Origin: Symbiodinium natans
Lineage: Eukaryota; Sar; Dinophyceae; Suessiales; Symbiodiniaceae
Reading direction: 5' to 3'
DNA length: 64,000 nucleotides
Assembly: GCA_905221605.1 (NCBI GenBank)
Contig: CAJNDS010000003.1
Span: 938,246 to 1,002,245, forward strand
The translations under genes and the position numbers were made by a program. Under the pieces are notes generated by a model. That model had not been told where the DNA came from and searched no databases. It saw only the letters and a program-made list of their open reading frames with translations. Below, in pieces: positions 19,560-30,314 of the stretch (position 1 is its first letter; each line of letters begins with the position of its first letter).

Positions 19560-20780
19560 GGCCAATAGCGCTACCCGAGGGTCCGGTGTTCTTGTTCTCC
19601 TAGGCATGGCAGGGGCCTTTTTACCCGTAGGTGTAGCGGCACCCCTTGGTCCCCTGGTTCTGTGTCTTTGTTTTTTTTCCTAAATGTCGCGGGACCCTTT
19701 TGTTTTCTCCTAGATGTGGCAGGACCCCTTAATCCCGTGGTGCCTTAGTCCGTTCTGCGTGTTTTTTTTTCTCATATTTTCCTTAGGTGTTGCGGGTGTG
19801 GCGGACCCCCTCGGTCCCTTGGTCCCTTCGTCCTCTGGTCCTACGGTCCCTGGTCCCCCGGTCCTCTCCAGAGAAAAGATTACTAAAAGAAGTATTTTGG
19901 CGTAGTGTCTGAATGTTCGACATGCATTTGGCTGCGCCGCCCCGCTTATTTTAATCTTTCAAAGCCATAGTTGCAAGCACACAGTTTGCGACTAGCCGTG
20001 CGATTAAGGAACGTGCCATGAAGAGAAATGGTGAAAAACAAACCGTGCCGTACTCTCTTTGACCCCTGCTTGCAGCAATCCCCCCCCACCCTCCCTGCTT
20101 GTTTCAAATCCTTTCAGAACCAATCATGCAAACACAATGTTTCAAACGGGGTTGCGCTCCCCCCACAGCCCCCCCCCCCCCACAGCCCCCCGCAATTTTC
20201 AAGCTTGCATGAAGGAACATGTCATGCAAAGAACTTAATGGTTTCAAAACCCATATGAACCTGTCATTGAAAGCACGAACTCTGCAAATGGGCCCCCCTG
20301 CGCACAGGCGAACACGGTGCTTCGTATGATGGGCTTTGAATGGACCCCCATTTGCAGAGTTAGTGCTTACAATGGCTGGTTGGGAGGAACTCATATGGGT
20401 TTTGAAACTTCTAAGTTCTGTAGCTGTAGCTTGCACGGCTAGAATAAGCGGGGGGGTTGGTTTGAAGGGGGCGCACCCCCCCCCCTCCCGGCTTTGCAAA
20501 CAAGGTGCTTTGTATGACGAGCTCTGAATGGATTCGAAATACCGGGCGGGGGTCTGCTTATTGTGGCCGTGCAAGCTTGCATTAAGCAACATCTTGCCAT
20601 GAAGAGAACTTCATGGTTTCAAAACCCATATGAATTCTTTCCAACCCACCAAGTTTGCAATTTGGGGGCGGGGGGGGGGGGGGGCGGGGGCACCTAGGAG
20701 AAAAAGAGGGTTCCGCCATACCTCAGGCCCACCACACCTAGGGGGAAAATGCGGGCCCCGCCACACCTCGAAAAACAACA
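19560..20780. repeat. cluster of CCTAGGTGTGGC / GGTCCC-type degenerate repeats in both orientations
   Basis: At 19595-19870 the motif TCTCCTAGGTGTGGCRGGGNCCC and its variants recur about four times, followed by GGTCCCTTGGTCC-type units. At 20690-20775 the same motif appears on the other strand (CACCTAGG...CCGCCACACCT). Poly-C/G runs mark 20080-20185, 20470-20490 and 20665-20690. No gene is supported here. Confidence 0.6.
20241..20408. repeat. inverted repeat of the GTTTCAAAACCCATATGA family
   Basis: Left arm 20241-20292 (GTTTCAAAACCCATATGA ... CTCTGCAAATGGG) and right arm 20347-20408 read as near reverse complements around a ~54-bp loop. A third, direct copy begins at 20616. The preceding motif (AACATG/AACATC, then TTGCCATGAAGAGAACTT-like sequence) is also repeated near 20006, 20211 and 20585, so this is a small dispersed repeat family. 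Confidence 0.7.
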
Positions 20781-21009
20781 CCTCCGCCCCTACCCGAGAT
20801 AGAAATTCGAGTCGAGCTCCGACTCTCCCCCCATCAAGCCCTTTCTGGTACACCACCCTACAGTGTTTGTTTATCTAAATTTGCAGCTGGCTTCGGAAGT
20901 ACCTAAGCAGTCAGACTTGTGAAGGGTTTGGACCCTAAAGACGGATGTTGCATGGGCGGTGGGAAGAGAATACAACACCACAAGCCAAAGCCACGATATC
21001 ATCTTGTGT

Positions 21010-21465
21010 AGAAGCTGCAATTGACTGCCCATCAATGCCAGATTCTAGTAAATGCAAGCGCCTCGGCCCTTGGCACGCGACGGCAGGCCTTGAGAAGGCG
21101 GCCCGCCTTTTCAATCGGGCTTTGCCATCCAGCAACCCAGAAGGCGCAGCAGCAGTGCATCAAGAACCACAAGTTACGCCATGCTACGCTTCATATGTGT
21201 GCAGTGCAGCCTTAGGCAATTTCCAAGGCGTGAAACAGCGCTCCGACCACGCCTTTCGGGCTCGACTGGGTCTGGTCCAGACGGCCGTGCAGGCCGCTCT
21301 CTGAGAGTGCCTTTGTGAACTCTTTTGAGGATGCTTTTGAGAATGGTTTCGCTGGATCCTGACGAGGCGCTGGAAGCGGAGACGCCGCGCTCAGCACAGG
21401 AGCCATCAAGCGAGATCGGCCAGGCTGAGCTAGCAGCGCCACCAGTGGAGCGGGTCGAGGCTTAG
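21010..21465 (+). CDS. hypothetical exon islands
   Basis: About 21050-21190 reads TAGLEKAARLFNRALPSSNP, which has a TPR-like helix but only one unit. About 21333-21465 reads MVSLDPDEALEAETPRSAQE and continues acidic and Ala/Pro-rich to a stop. The two are in different frames. They may be exons of one gene; no family was recognised. Confidence 0.25.
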
Positions 21466-21773
21466 CTTCTTAGTGTACCTGCGAGATGATGGGCCATTGG
21501 TGGGAGCAAGCTCTGTGCCCCTGTGCAGGCGCTGGCATCTGCGCTGTCGGATCTGCTGGCATACCATGAAGAGGCGAGAGTCGCGTGTGGAGAGCCGCGT
21601 GGGGCCGAAGCATATACAGGAAGTTACATAAGAAGAGAGCAAAGCAAAGCTATGCTGAGACTACACGAAACACGGGGGCTTCTCTCAGCACCAACACATG
21701 AAAATAGCCCCGCCCCCCATCCTATCCTCCATAAGGAAGAAGAGAGAAGAAGAGACACTCGGTGACGGGAGGC

Positions 21774-21953
21774 TGGAAGGAAGGAAGGAAGGAAGGAAGG
21801 AAGGAAGGAAGGAAGGAAGGAAGGAAGGAAGGAAGGAAGGAAGGAAGGAAGGAAGGAAGGAAGGAAGAGGAAGGAAGGAAGGAAGGAAGGAAGGAAGGAA
21901 GGAAGGAAGGAAGGAAGGAAGGAAGGAAGGAAGGAAGGAAGGAAGGAAGGAAG
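21774..21953. repeat. (AAGG)n microsatellite
   Basis: About 180 bp of AAGG tetranucleotide with one interruption (AAGAGG) near 21866. All six frames stay open, giving Lys-Glu-Gly-Arg or Phe-Leu-Pro-Ser repeats, which inflates ORFs over 21624-22487. Confidence 0.97.
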
Positions 21954-22332
21954 AGAGAGAATGAGAGATAATGAGAGCCAAAAGGAGAGACGAGCAGCCT
22001 CAGAAGTTGGAGGGGCAGTCGACCGTTGGCCCGCACGATGGTGGGGGGAAGACGTGTGGTGGTGGTGGAGGACGACAGCCAACCCGAAGATCGACCAGGG
22101 GGAAGCCAAAAAGCCAAGGACAACAACAGCCAGAAGAAGCAGAACAGAAACCAGTCGAAGGTGAGGGAGAAGAACCAAGACCATGGAGGGCACCGACACC
22201 AGCAAAGGGAGAGCCCATAAGAGGGAAGCCGGGAGAACGACTATACTCTCCTGACTTTCCTGAAGGAGGAAAGAAGAAGGAGGATAAGGAGGAAGGAAGC
22301 AGGAAGGAAGAAGGTGAAGAAGAAAGGAGAGT

Positions 22333-22533
22333 GAGCGACTCAAAGAGAGACTCGGCGAGGAGCTGCCGGGCGCTTCGGAGCTCCCGGCCCCGGACGCGCC
22401 GCGGTGCGCGGCGGCGCTGGCCCACGCCGAGCTGCTCGGAGGAATCAGAGGAGAGAGCATCCGAAAATGGAACATCCCTCTGGACATCCCTCTGAGCCAT
22501 TTAACGAGAGCCTTTAGAGGAAGAAAACCCTAA
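22333..22533 (+). CDS. hypothetical terminal exon
   Basis: Sixty-six sense codons to a TAA: ERLKERLGEELPGASELPAP, then DAPRCAAALAHAELLGGIRG, then ESIRKWNIPLDIPLSHLTRA and FRGRKP. It looks like real coding and is clearly better than the overlapping frames. It follows purine-rich DNA and the (AAGG)n block. Function unknown. Confidence 0.35.
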   Translation, partial: ERLKERLGEELPGASELPAPDAPRCAAALAHAELLGGIRGESIRKWNIPLDIPLSHLTRAFRGRKP

Positions 22534-22864
22534 AAGCCCCCTTTAACCCAACAGAGCTTCTCCCCCCCCCCCCGGTCAGAGTTTTTTCAGTCTCCGATGT
22601 TTGCTGTGCACGGCACTCCTTTCAAGACTTGTGACGAGCTGCGCGAACGGGAGCCCGCGAACAGCACTGTAGTCACGCTGAGCCAGCAATCCCTGTATCT
22701 TCACGGGATAACACTAATAGTAATACTACGAAGAGGACACAATAACTTCATGTTAAAGGGCGACAAAAGACCGCATGAAACCAAGGTACATGAGCGAAGT
22801 GCGCGTGTCTTTGTTGTGCTCTTTCGGCACTTTTTTTTTTGGCGCGCGGCTCGGTGCAACCGCT

Positions 22865-23272
22865 CGGTTTGCCCACGCAATTGGTCCCAAGGTACGCAAA
22901 ACATGCGCTGGTGCAGTGTTTCCGCTGTGAGCCTGTCTGTATGTTTTGTTTTCACAAACGACCACCACCTGCAAGTTTTTGCATCCTGTGCACGCCGCTC
23001 CTTGAAGCTGTCGCAAACGACCGCCCGCGCCCGCTGCGGGTCTCGTTTGAGCGGCATGCACAGGACACAAAACCCGCACGGGATCGTGTTTTTGACGCAT
23101 AGCGTTGTTTCTTGATATAATGACGATGTCCGCCCCCCACGAAACCCGCAGAGGGAAGTCGTTTGTGAAAACCAGACACAAAAAACACGCGGCGCTTACA
23201 GACCAGGTCACGGCGGAAATACTGTGCCAGCGCATGATCTACGTACCTTGGGACCAATGGCGCGGGCAAACC
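22865..23272. repeat. imperfect long inverted repeat
   Basis: 22865-22961 and 23157-23272 are imperfect reverse complements: both contain, on opposite strands, GGTTTGCCC, ATTGGTCCCAAGGTACG, CATGCGCTGG, TTTCCGC and TTTTCACAAACGAC. A shorter inverted pair (CCTGTGCACGCCGCTC and GAGCGGCATGCACAGG) lies inside, near 22988 and 23050. Mirror-image ORFs on the two strands result from this symmetry. It may be a degenerate MITE. Confidence 0.65.
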
Positions 23273-23973
23273 GGTTGGCGCGTGGCTCTAATGTTTGGTC
23301 GTGACTCTTAATCGAGCAAGTGCTCGACAGGTTACTTGTCGATGCATGGGCTCCCGCTCCGGATGCCACCGACGAAGAAGTTTGCATTCTGCGACTCTGG
23401 GCCTGCGGCTGGCGTCAGGCAGCCATCAACAAGGCCTGAGCTGGCAGAACAATGCAGAACCGGTCAGCATGTCACTGTATGTCCCGTCAATGTCCCGTCC
23501 ACACTCTTAGCTTTGCCGTGACATAGTGAAGAGAACCTGCGTGCGATGGCTTCCTTGTTCGCCCTGATGGAAATGCAGGCCCTTGAGTGGTACCAGATGC
23601 TTTGGCTATCTTGGTCTTGCGTTCTACATTGGATGTGGCACAGACGATTTGTTGAATCCTGAGATTTTCTGAATGCAAGGATGGAGGCGGGCAGTGACGA
23701 GTCCGGCCTCATTGCGTCCTTCATCCTTCCAGAGCGGCTGATCCCGGACCGGCGAGGCTCTGTTCCGCGGCGGCGCGCGGCTCAGCGGCCCACAGAGTAC
23801 GGCAGAGCAGGGCAGAGTACGGCACGGCATCCTTGTCTCCATGCAATCAGCGTAGAGCCACTGTAGTCACGCATGTCATAGTCCCTGGCCGTGCTGGGAA
23901 TCCAGGAGCCTCTATTCTCGCATCGAGGGCCTTCCAAGAGACTTCGAGGCCGGGCTGCCCAGGGTGTGTATGA

Positions 23974-24258
23974 GTGTTTTCTGTAGGTTCCCTTTTCGCC
24001 CTCTTCCCCCGCCCTGAACTTCTTTCTCATTTTCCACCCTATCGCATTCACCCTTCCTTCGCATTCGCCCCTTCGCGCTCCGAGGCTCCCGGGCCGACCG
24101 CGCCGCGGGCGCTGCTGAGGCGTCTGCTGACCGCGGGCATCGACGAGGAGTTCAGGGAGGACCTGCAGAGGGCTTCCTTGCGCTGCCCGCGGAACACAGT
24201 ATGCGACGATCTGCTAGAAATATGCGATGCCATATCCAGGGGAAGCCGAGCATGGTGA
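23974..24258 (+). CDS. hypothetical exon
   Basis: The part from about 24075 reads SEAPGPTAPRALLRRLLTAG, then IDEEFREDLQRASLRCPRNT and VCDDLLEICDAI before a basic end. Two amphipathic helices are likely. The upstream part of the frame crosses a pyrimidine-rich tract (CCCTTTTCGCCC), consistent with an intron end. Family unknown. Confidence 0.35.
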   Translation: MFSVGSLFALFPRPELLSHFPPYRIHPSFAFAPSRSEAPGPTAPRALLRRLLTAGIDEEFREDLQRASLRCPRNTVCDDLLEICDAISRGSRAW

Positions 24259-24555
24259 CGAGGGCCCTTGGAGACTTGACTTACCTTCTCGACCGCAAGG
24301 AGCACCTTGGCAAAAACACTGAAGCGATGCAACAAGCACAAACGCGTTCCGGGTGTTTTTCTCCAGACTTTTGAATGCCTTATAATTCCAAGTCCACCCG
24401 AGGTTTGTGCCGTTCTTCACCAGGACGATCTGGAGGGGTAAAGGCGGTGCTCCGACAACGGGGCGTGGCACGGGCAAGAGGCTGCTTGGCACTGATGTTC
24501 GGGGTATCAATGATGACACTTCATCCACATGCAATCTGAGGACCGGTTTCAGCAA
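24214..24555 (-). CDS. hypothetical ORF, minus strand
   Basis: Minus-strand frame with protein-like segments (LQIVLVKNGTNLGWTWNYKA, then FKSLEKNTRNAFVLVASL). It partly overlaps the + strand exon candidate at 23974-24258, and the + strand frame 24407-24613 is also plausible. The coding strand cannot be decided. Confidence 0.2.
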   Translation of the reverse strand: MLKPVLRLHVDEVSSLIPRTSVPSSLLPVPRPVVGAPPLPLQIVLVKNGTNLGWTWNYKAFKSLEKNTRNAFVLVASLQCFCQGAPCGREGKSSLQGPSSPCSASPGYGIAYF

Positions 24556-25224
24556 GCGCTATTGGATCAAGTACAAGGAAACTTTCTACCCAAACACGAA
24601 GCCGAAGCCCTAGTGCGCTGATTCCGAATTGTCGTGGGTTGATGCGCTTGGTTGGTCTTGATTGGCTGTTCTCGTCCAACTCCCAGTTGGCCGCGATGCC
24701 CATGAAGCCTTAGGGAGACTTGCAAAAGAGGAGACCTGAAGAGGAGACCTTGAGGGACAAATCTTCTGAAGCCCCCCGACAGAACGAAGATGCCGCAACC
24801 CGTGCGACCCACCGGGGTGTGTTGCCACTTTCTTGGCTTTTGGTCCAACCTCGGGATTGGCAGCTGGGCCAAACTGCCCATTCACTCATTCGAAATGCTC
24901 AGTGGCATCCAGCAAGTGCAAATCGTTTGTTTCATGCAAGGAAGATGGGGACTCCCCACTGCGACAAGAACGACTGAGGCACGTTAGAATCCTGGGAGGC
25001 CGACGCAGTTTGTTTCACCCGGCGCAGCTGACACGCACGTTGGAAGATTGGGGAGTGGAGCCCTGCACTAGACAGTGTTTCGCACCAGTGTTTCGCATCA
25101 GTGCAATGTCGCATAGCTAACTGCCTCGTGCATGTGCTGGGATTGTTTGGGGCTGCGCGCTCTTGCATTCTCTCAGGGTTGTTGGCAGCGAAGAAAAGAA
25201 GTTCCCTTTGCTCCTCAGAAAGCC

Positions 25225-25521
25225 ATGGCGAAGCGCACCAAGAAGGTCGGAATCACGGGCAAGTACGGCACGCGCTACGGTGCCTCACTCCGAAAGATCG
25301 TGAAGCGCTACGAGATCCAGCAGCGTGCCAGGTACATGTGCACTTTCTGCGGCAAGGAGAATGTGAAGCGCCTCGCGGGCGGCATCTGGAAGTGCAAGTC
25401 CAAGACCTGCCAGCGGACCATTGCCGGTGGCTGCTGGACCCTGTCCACGGGCCCCGCCGCCACCGTGCGCGCGACCATCGCGCGCCTCAAGAAGCAGCAG
25501 GGCGGCGGCGTCGAGGAGTGA
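25225..25521 (+). CDS. RPL37A: 60S ribosomal protein L37a (eL43), copy 3
   Basis: Third intronless 98-codon eL43 gene, 12.5 kb from copy 2, with the same predicted protein including the C-x2-C-x14-C-x4-C zinc ligands. Silent changes include TCA for TCG in GASL and GCG in LAGG. The 5' flank differs from copies 1 and 2 except for the last few bases (CTCCTCAG then AAAGCC before the ATG); the 3' TGAGGGCC matches copy 2. A dispersed, not tandem, copy whose protein is unchanged is probably functional. Confidence 0.97.
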   Translation: MAKRTKKVGITGKYGTRYGASLRKIVKRYEIQQRARYMCTFCGKENVKRLAGGIWKCKSKTCQRTIAGGCWTLSTGPAATVRATIARLKKQQGGGVEE

Positions 25522-25804
25522 GGGCCAAGCTGATGACGCATCAACCTGAGAGAGGAGCATCGCTGCCGTACGAAAATGGGCTTCTGCACCAGCAGGCCAT
25601 TAGGACAGACTTTGGGAGAGGCACAATGCAACACAGAGCTTCATGTCTAAGAGCTTAGCCGACTTCCAGTTAGCCGCCCCTAGCCCGAACTGCACAGTCC
25701 TTTGACTTCTGACTGGAGGCCGCCTTTGAGCCATCTCTGCGCCAACTCAGAGAGGCGAGCAGCCACACTCTTGTGAATCTCTGGGAGTTTGTTTTGCAGA
25801 TTCG

Positions 25805-26575
25805 CCATGAGCCAAACTCACCCCGAGTTGAAGGAAGTGGCGGACCTTCGACAGCACTCGGAGGTCATGCAGCAGGATCTGGAGGCGCAGCGTACATTTT
25901 CACTGCTGCCGCGTTCCCGACTGCCCGAGTACGCCCGAAGGCGCCAGAGTGCGCCCGGTATTCCAAGTACATTCTCTTTTGCGCCATGAGCAGCGTTGTT
26001 TTGCCCGAAGCCATACACGTCCTACACGAGTCGAGAACGTTCTGTGGAACTTTCTTCCCCTGGGCTTTTGTTGTGTCGGCCGGTGTCGACTTACTTAACT
26101 TAACGGTTAATTCTACTTTTCCTCGAACGTGAAGGACCAAGGCTTACATGTTCTTGCTGCAGTCTTGCGCGTGGTCATACCCGGTCATACCCGGTCATAC
26201 CCGGTCATGCCCGGTCATACTCGGTCCTGCCATCCCGTGGTTTTTCGCAGTCGGTGTTTCCCGTCACCGTGTAAGTTTTGATCGGGCAAGATTAGGCTCT
26301 TGAACCCCAAAATTGGCTCCCGAGATTCAAAGAAAGTCCCTTATAAGAAGTGGCCGCCCCCCCCCCCCCCCCCGGCCCCAATCACCCCCCCCCCCACAAG
26401 GCCGCAAGAGAGAGTCCAGATGCAACTCGCCGATTTTCCGAATTCAGAGCGAAGCCTCAGATGCGAGAGCTCCGCGATCCAAGCTGCGCGCGAGGCCGCC
26501 ATTGAAGCCGTCGCCTGCCAATTGAGCTCGGTGACAGCCTGGGTACAGCAGGTGACAGCCCTCAGTCTGATTTCA
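25805..26575 (+). CDS. hypothetical helical exons
   Basis: About 25805-25895 reads MSQTHPELKEVADLRQHSEV then MQQDLEAQ, a heptad-like helix after a TTGCAG acceptor. About 26440-26560 reads SSAIQAAREAAIEAVACQLS followed by SVTAWVQQ. Between them lie the 10-bp repeat at 26173-26226 and poly-C runs at 26355-26395. They are possibly exons of a second coiled-coil gene. Confidence 0.3.
26173..26226. repeat. 10-bp tandem repeat CGGTCATACC
   Basis: Five tandem copies with small changes (CATGC, CATAC-T). Confidence 0.9.
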
Positions 26576-26689
26576 TCTGATTTCATCACGGCAAAGTCTT
26601 GCAATCGTACCGCCCTTGCGCCAGAATCTCAGCAGTGGGGCCTGGCCGTGTCCTCGGACTTGCATTGCTCGCGAGAGGTCTGCCTATAA

Positions 26690-28330
26690 ACGGTGCGAAG
26701 CATGCGTGTTCTTGACTTGATGGACTTTGTGAGACAACTGTTGTTGCCTCCCTTTGACTGCATGGCTTCCAGAGGCCACCGAATGTGCATCCACCTGCAG
26801 CAATGCAGGCGATGCAGGCCGGGCTGCATCTCTCTCTCCCTCTCTCTGTGTCTCTCTCTGGGTCTAGCTCCTTCCCAGCAGTCTCTCTCTCTTCCCTGCA
26901 AGCGAGAGAAAGAGAAGGGAGAGGGAGCGAGAGGGTTTTCGCAGACACCAATGGTGCATGCAGCGCGCAGGGGTTTCGGCCCTATGCCCCACGAGAGATG
27001 ATTGGAGGGCAAGAAGAGAAGTAAGAACAAGAAGAGAAGCAGATGAAAGGAAGAAAAGGAAGAGAGTAAGAGTGGAAGAGAGGAAGCGAAGAACAGAGAA
27101 GAGAGAAGAGAGATTGGAGGCGTTTGCATGCAGGTGCGCGAGTTATCTGCTTGTTTCGTTTGCTTGTTTTGCTTTCGACAAGGTGTGGTAAAACTTTCTG
27201 CGGCGGCGGGTAGGAAGTATGTGGTTTGATGACGGGAAAATATCCTTTCACAGACTTTCGGTGTGTACGAATCCCAACGAGCCCATGCCTTGTGGGCCAA
27301 GCGAAGGAAGGCAACGGGGTCTTCCTCAGACTTGCCCAGGACGTCAGCGCTGCTGCAGCTCGATTTCCACAGCTGTCGCCGATTCTTGAGGATGTCGAAC
27401 GGATGTGATCGGGGTAGGCCTTGCGTGGCATTTCTGTAGCAGGCTGCGCAAGCCAATGAACGTACTTGTGGCCTGGCAATGCATGGCACAGCAGCGTTGG
27501 CCCGAAGCGGTCAACATGCATGAAAGCGCATAATGCGCAATAGGTTCATGCGTTTTAGCTTGACCAAGTCAGATAAATACGTTGCAAGTTCAAGCACGGC
27601 TTGTTTCAGTTTCTCACTGTTCCAAGGAGTGTTTCTGGCATGGCGCGCAGCATGAGGTAGACACTGCTAGCGACTTTACAGACTTCGCAGCCTGCGTGAG
27701 AACCTGCACCTACCCCTATTGAAGCGACATCCCACTTTGAGGAAAACTTGCCGCACAGCCCCCATGGAACCGGTCAGCTTTCGCCACGGCGCGCGTTTTG
27801 AGGCATGCAGCATGTGGGCAGTGTGACTGCGTGGCTTCGCTTGCAGCGTTGGGTGTCAGACAGCTGTTTCAGATGGCAGGAGACAGCTTCTGGCTCGGGC
27901 CTTTGCCTCTCGGTCGAGGCTGCCCAGCCTACAGGACTTCCTCCGAGAGAGGTGGCGAGTTGGCAGAAATTCGAAGTTCGCGCCCAAATTGAGGTGCTTT
28001 TTCGATTCCTTTCGAGGGCTGTACCGACAACACGAGCGGCGCACAAAACGAGCAGGGGAGTTTGAGGTGGCAGAAGTCACTGCCAGTCACGTGTGGTCAC
28101 CGCAAGATTCCTTGATTGTTTGTCATTGCAGTCTCATATACTTATATGTGTCTACACATATACAATCATATATATATATATATATGTGTGTATAAGAAAA
28201 TATAAATACCAATGTAAATATGGATATATATATATATGTGCACCTGTACATATATTGCTTGTACGCTCACATCATACATGGTCCCGACATCCCTAGATAG
28301 TCCGCGAGTTTAGCCCAGTTAAGGTCCCAC
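26690..28330. other. low-complexity and unassigned stretch
   Basis: Contains a CT-rich tract (26828-26892), a purine-rich A/G tract (26905-27120) whose frames give Arg/Lys/Glu-rich peptides, and a TA-rich patch at 28140-28260. Weak protein-like segments exist on both strands but no gene can be supported. Confidence 0.4.
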
Positions 28331-28360
28331 GTTTGGGCCCTTGACTTCCTTCATTGTTCC

Positions 28361-28776
28361 GTGAGGTGCTGGAGTGGGGCCTTGAAGTGTTTGCTCTCCG
28401 ACGATGGCCGCCGCTTCTCTCGCTCCGCCTCAGACCGCGCCAAGGTGCCCCGGGCTTCGCCAAAGGCGCGAAAGAAGAAGGTTCCACAAGTAGTATCGAC
28501 TCGACTGGTCTGGTTGGAGGTGAAGAAGGTTGGAAAGGTTGAAGAAGGTTGGAAAGGTTGAGCAAGTTTAAAAAGTCTGGTGGAGGGGGAAAGGACAAGC
28601 AAAAAAGACAGAGGCAAGTTCCATTTTCCATGAGAAGGCGCTCTCGAGGTCAGATAGGACTGCCAATCCAGTCTGGACGCCCAACGTCCAAGGAAGCCAA
28701 ACCCAAACATGTCCCTGGCATCGTCTGGGACAATTCGACTCAAGTGCTTGTGAAACATGGTCTTGCACGTCTGTAA
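28361..28776 (+). CDS. hypothetical basic exons
   Basis: Open + strand frames with basic content: about 28400-28520 reads RSASDRAKVPRASPKARKKK, and about 28640-28776 reads SGRPTSKEAKPKHVPGIVWD then NSTQVLVKHGLARL to a stop. A GAAGGTTGGAAAGGTT repeat separates them. No family was recognised. Confidence 0.2.
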
Positions 28777-29336
28777 GAGGAAGAGGAAGCCTGAGGGAAA
28801 GGGAAGAATGCGAACATCACGAAAGTCCGCGGCCGATTGAACCGACGTAATGGTACAAAAAAAAGCTCATATGATCATATGCATGGGGCAACCGTTGCTG
28901 TTCCAACTTGTTCACATGTGCATGGTTGTGGAGTACGCGGTGCATACACATATGGTGGCAAGCAAAACGGAAGAACTGTGAGTTGCAGCTGTCAGAGAGC
29001 CCGGAGTCTCAGAGCCCCGAAGATGTGTCGAGAAGAGAGGGGTCGCATGTTGTGAGCCTAGGTGAGTTTGTGAGCTGCACTTCCGAGGTGCACGACTTTT
29101 GGCAAATGCCTGTCCTGGGCATTCGCCGTTGGACATGGCCGTTGGTTTTGCTTGCAGAGATACCTCGACCTCATGTGGTGCAAACAAACCAGGACACGCT
29201 CCGGTTGCTTTGATCTCGTGGATCACCCTTCATCGCTTGGAAGCGTGGATGTTTGCGAATGGTATGCGAGCGCATTGAAAGCTTGGACTTCTGCTCTCCA
29301 CGTGTGTTCCCTTCATTTTCCTTCGCATTTATCCAG

Positions 29337-29420
29337 GCGCTGGCCGCCCTGGCGCGAGCACACCAGTGGACCTGGACCCTTCAGCTGCTGCAGAAGATGC
29401 AGACATCAGGACACGCGCGT
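29337..29420 (+). CDS. PPR-type exon upstream of the SET gene
   Basis: After a TTTATCCAG acceptor it reads ALAALARAHQWTWTLQLLQK followed by MQTSGHA, matching the second helix and loop of a pentatricopeptide (PPR) repeat (A-x-A-x(2)-W-x(2)-A-L-x-L-L-x(2)-M). PPR proteins bind organelle RNA and act in its processing. It is inferred to belong to the PPR gene at 33-36 kb or a close neighbour; a (GA)n tract follows at 29466-29498. Confidence 0.4.
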
Positions 29421-29460
29421 TCCCAAAGACGGAATGCGAGAGGGAGAGAGCACAGAGAGA

Positions 29461-29465
<5 letters not shown>

Positions 29466-29503
<38 letters not shown>

Positions 29504-30040
29504 GGTGTTACCATTGCAGTGAGGGAAGCCACAACCTGGAAGAGTGGGGCCAAAGAGTATTTCCTGTAACTTCACAATCCCGCAACATCAGCCCGCAGTC
29601 GGCTCAGGAAGAACAGAGTGGGGAATCTCACCATACTTGTTGGGTGGGGGGCAGATTTAGTGTGTTGCACTTTGTTCAACGAGCGAGTGAAACCACAATC
29701 CTGACTGTTGCGAAAACTTGGGGGCTGCGAAAACCGCGGACCTTCCAATCAGACGGACCCTCGGACTTCGTGCGCCCCTTGGGGCAGCCTTCCCTTCGAA
29801 AAAAAGGGGGGGGGGGGCTACGCGTGCAGGGGAGCGAGAGAGAGACGGCCGCCACGGGGGAATCGCGCTGGGTAAGTGTGTGCGCTGCCTTTTCACCAAG
29901 GCATTGAACCGAGTGTTCTGGGCGCGCCCGCGCGCGCGGGGGGTCTCTCGGGCCCCTCATGCCCCGTAGAAGAAGAAGAAGAAGAAGAAGAAGAAGAAGA
30001 AGAAGAAGAAGAAGAAGAAGAAGAAGAAGAAGAAGAAGAG
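29466..30040. repeat. (GA)n and (GAA)n microsatellites
   Basis: (GA)n at 29466-29498 and about 75 bp of (AGA/GAA)n at 29966-30040, the latter followed by purine-rich DNA to about 30075. Frames through these give Arg, Glu or Ser runs. The segment between is unassigned, with one GC-rich patch shared with 41.6 kb. Confidence 0.9.
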
Positions 30041-30314
30041 AGAAAGGGAGAGAGAGGGAAACAGAGAGGGAGATTTCGTCCGCTGCTGCAAGCTTTTACA
30101 AAGAAGGGAGCGAGCGAGAGAGAGCAGCGAGCATCACACATCAACTTCCTTGCCAAATCGCCGCAGCCAGCCCCCCTGCAAATCAAAAGGGTGCTCTGCA
30201 CATCAAGAGACATGCAGGGTAGCGTTAGTCTACTGCAGCGAATGCATTCAAAGCCTCACATGACGCTCAGCGGCTAAGCACTTAAGTACTTGGGCCTTGA
30301 TTGCTTTCACGGAG

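Noticed and set aside
21624-22487. 287-codon minus-strand ORF
   Set aside because: Most of it is the (AAGG)n block and purine-rich DNA, which are open in all frames. The + strand exon at 22333-22533 explains the rest better.
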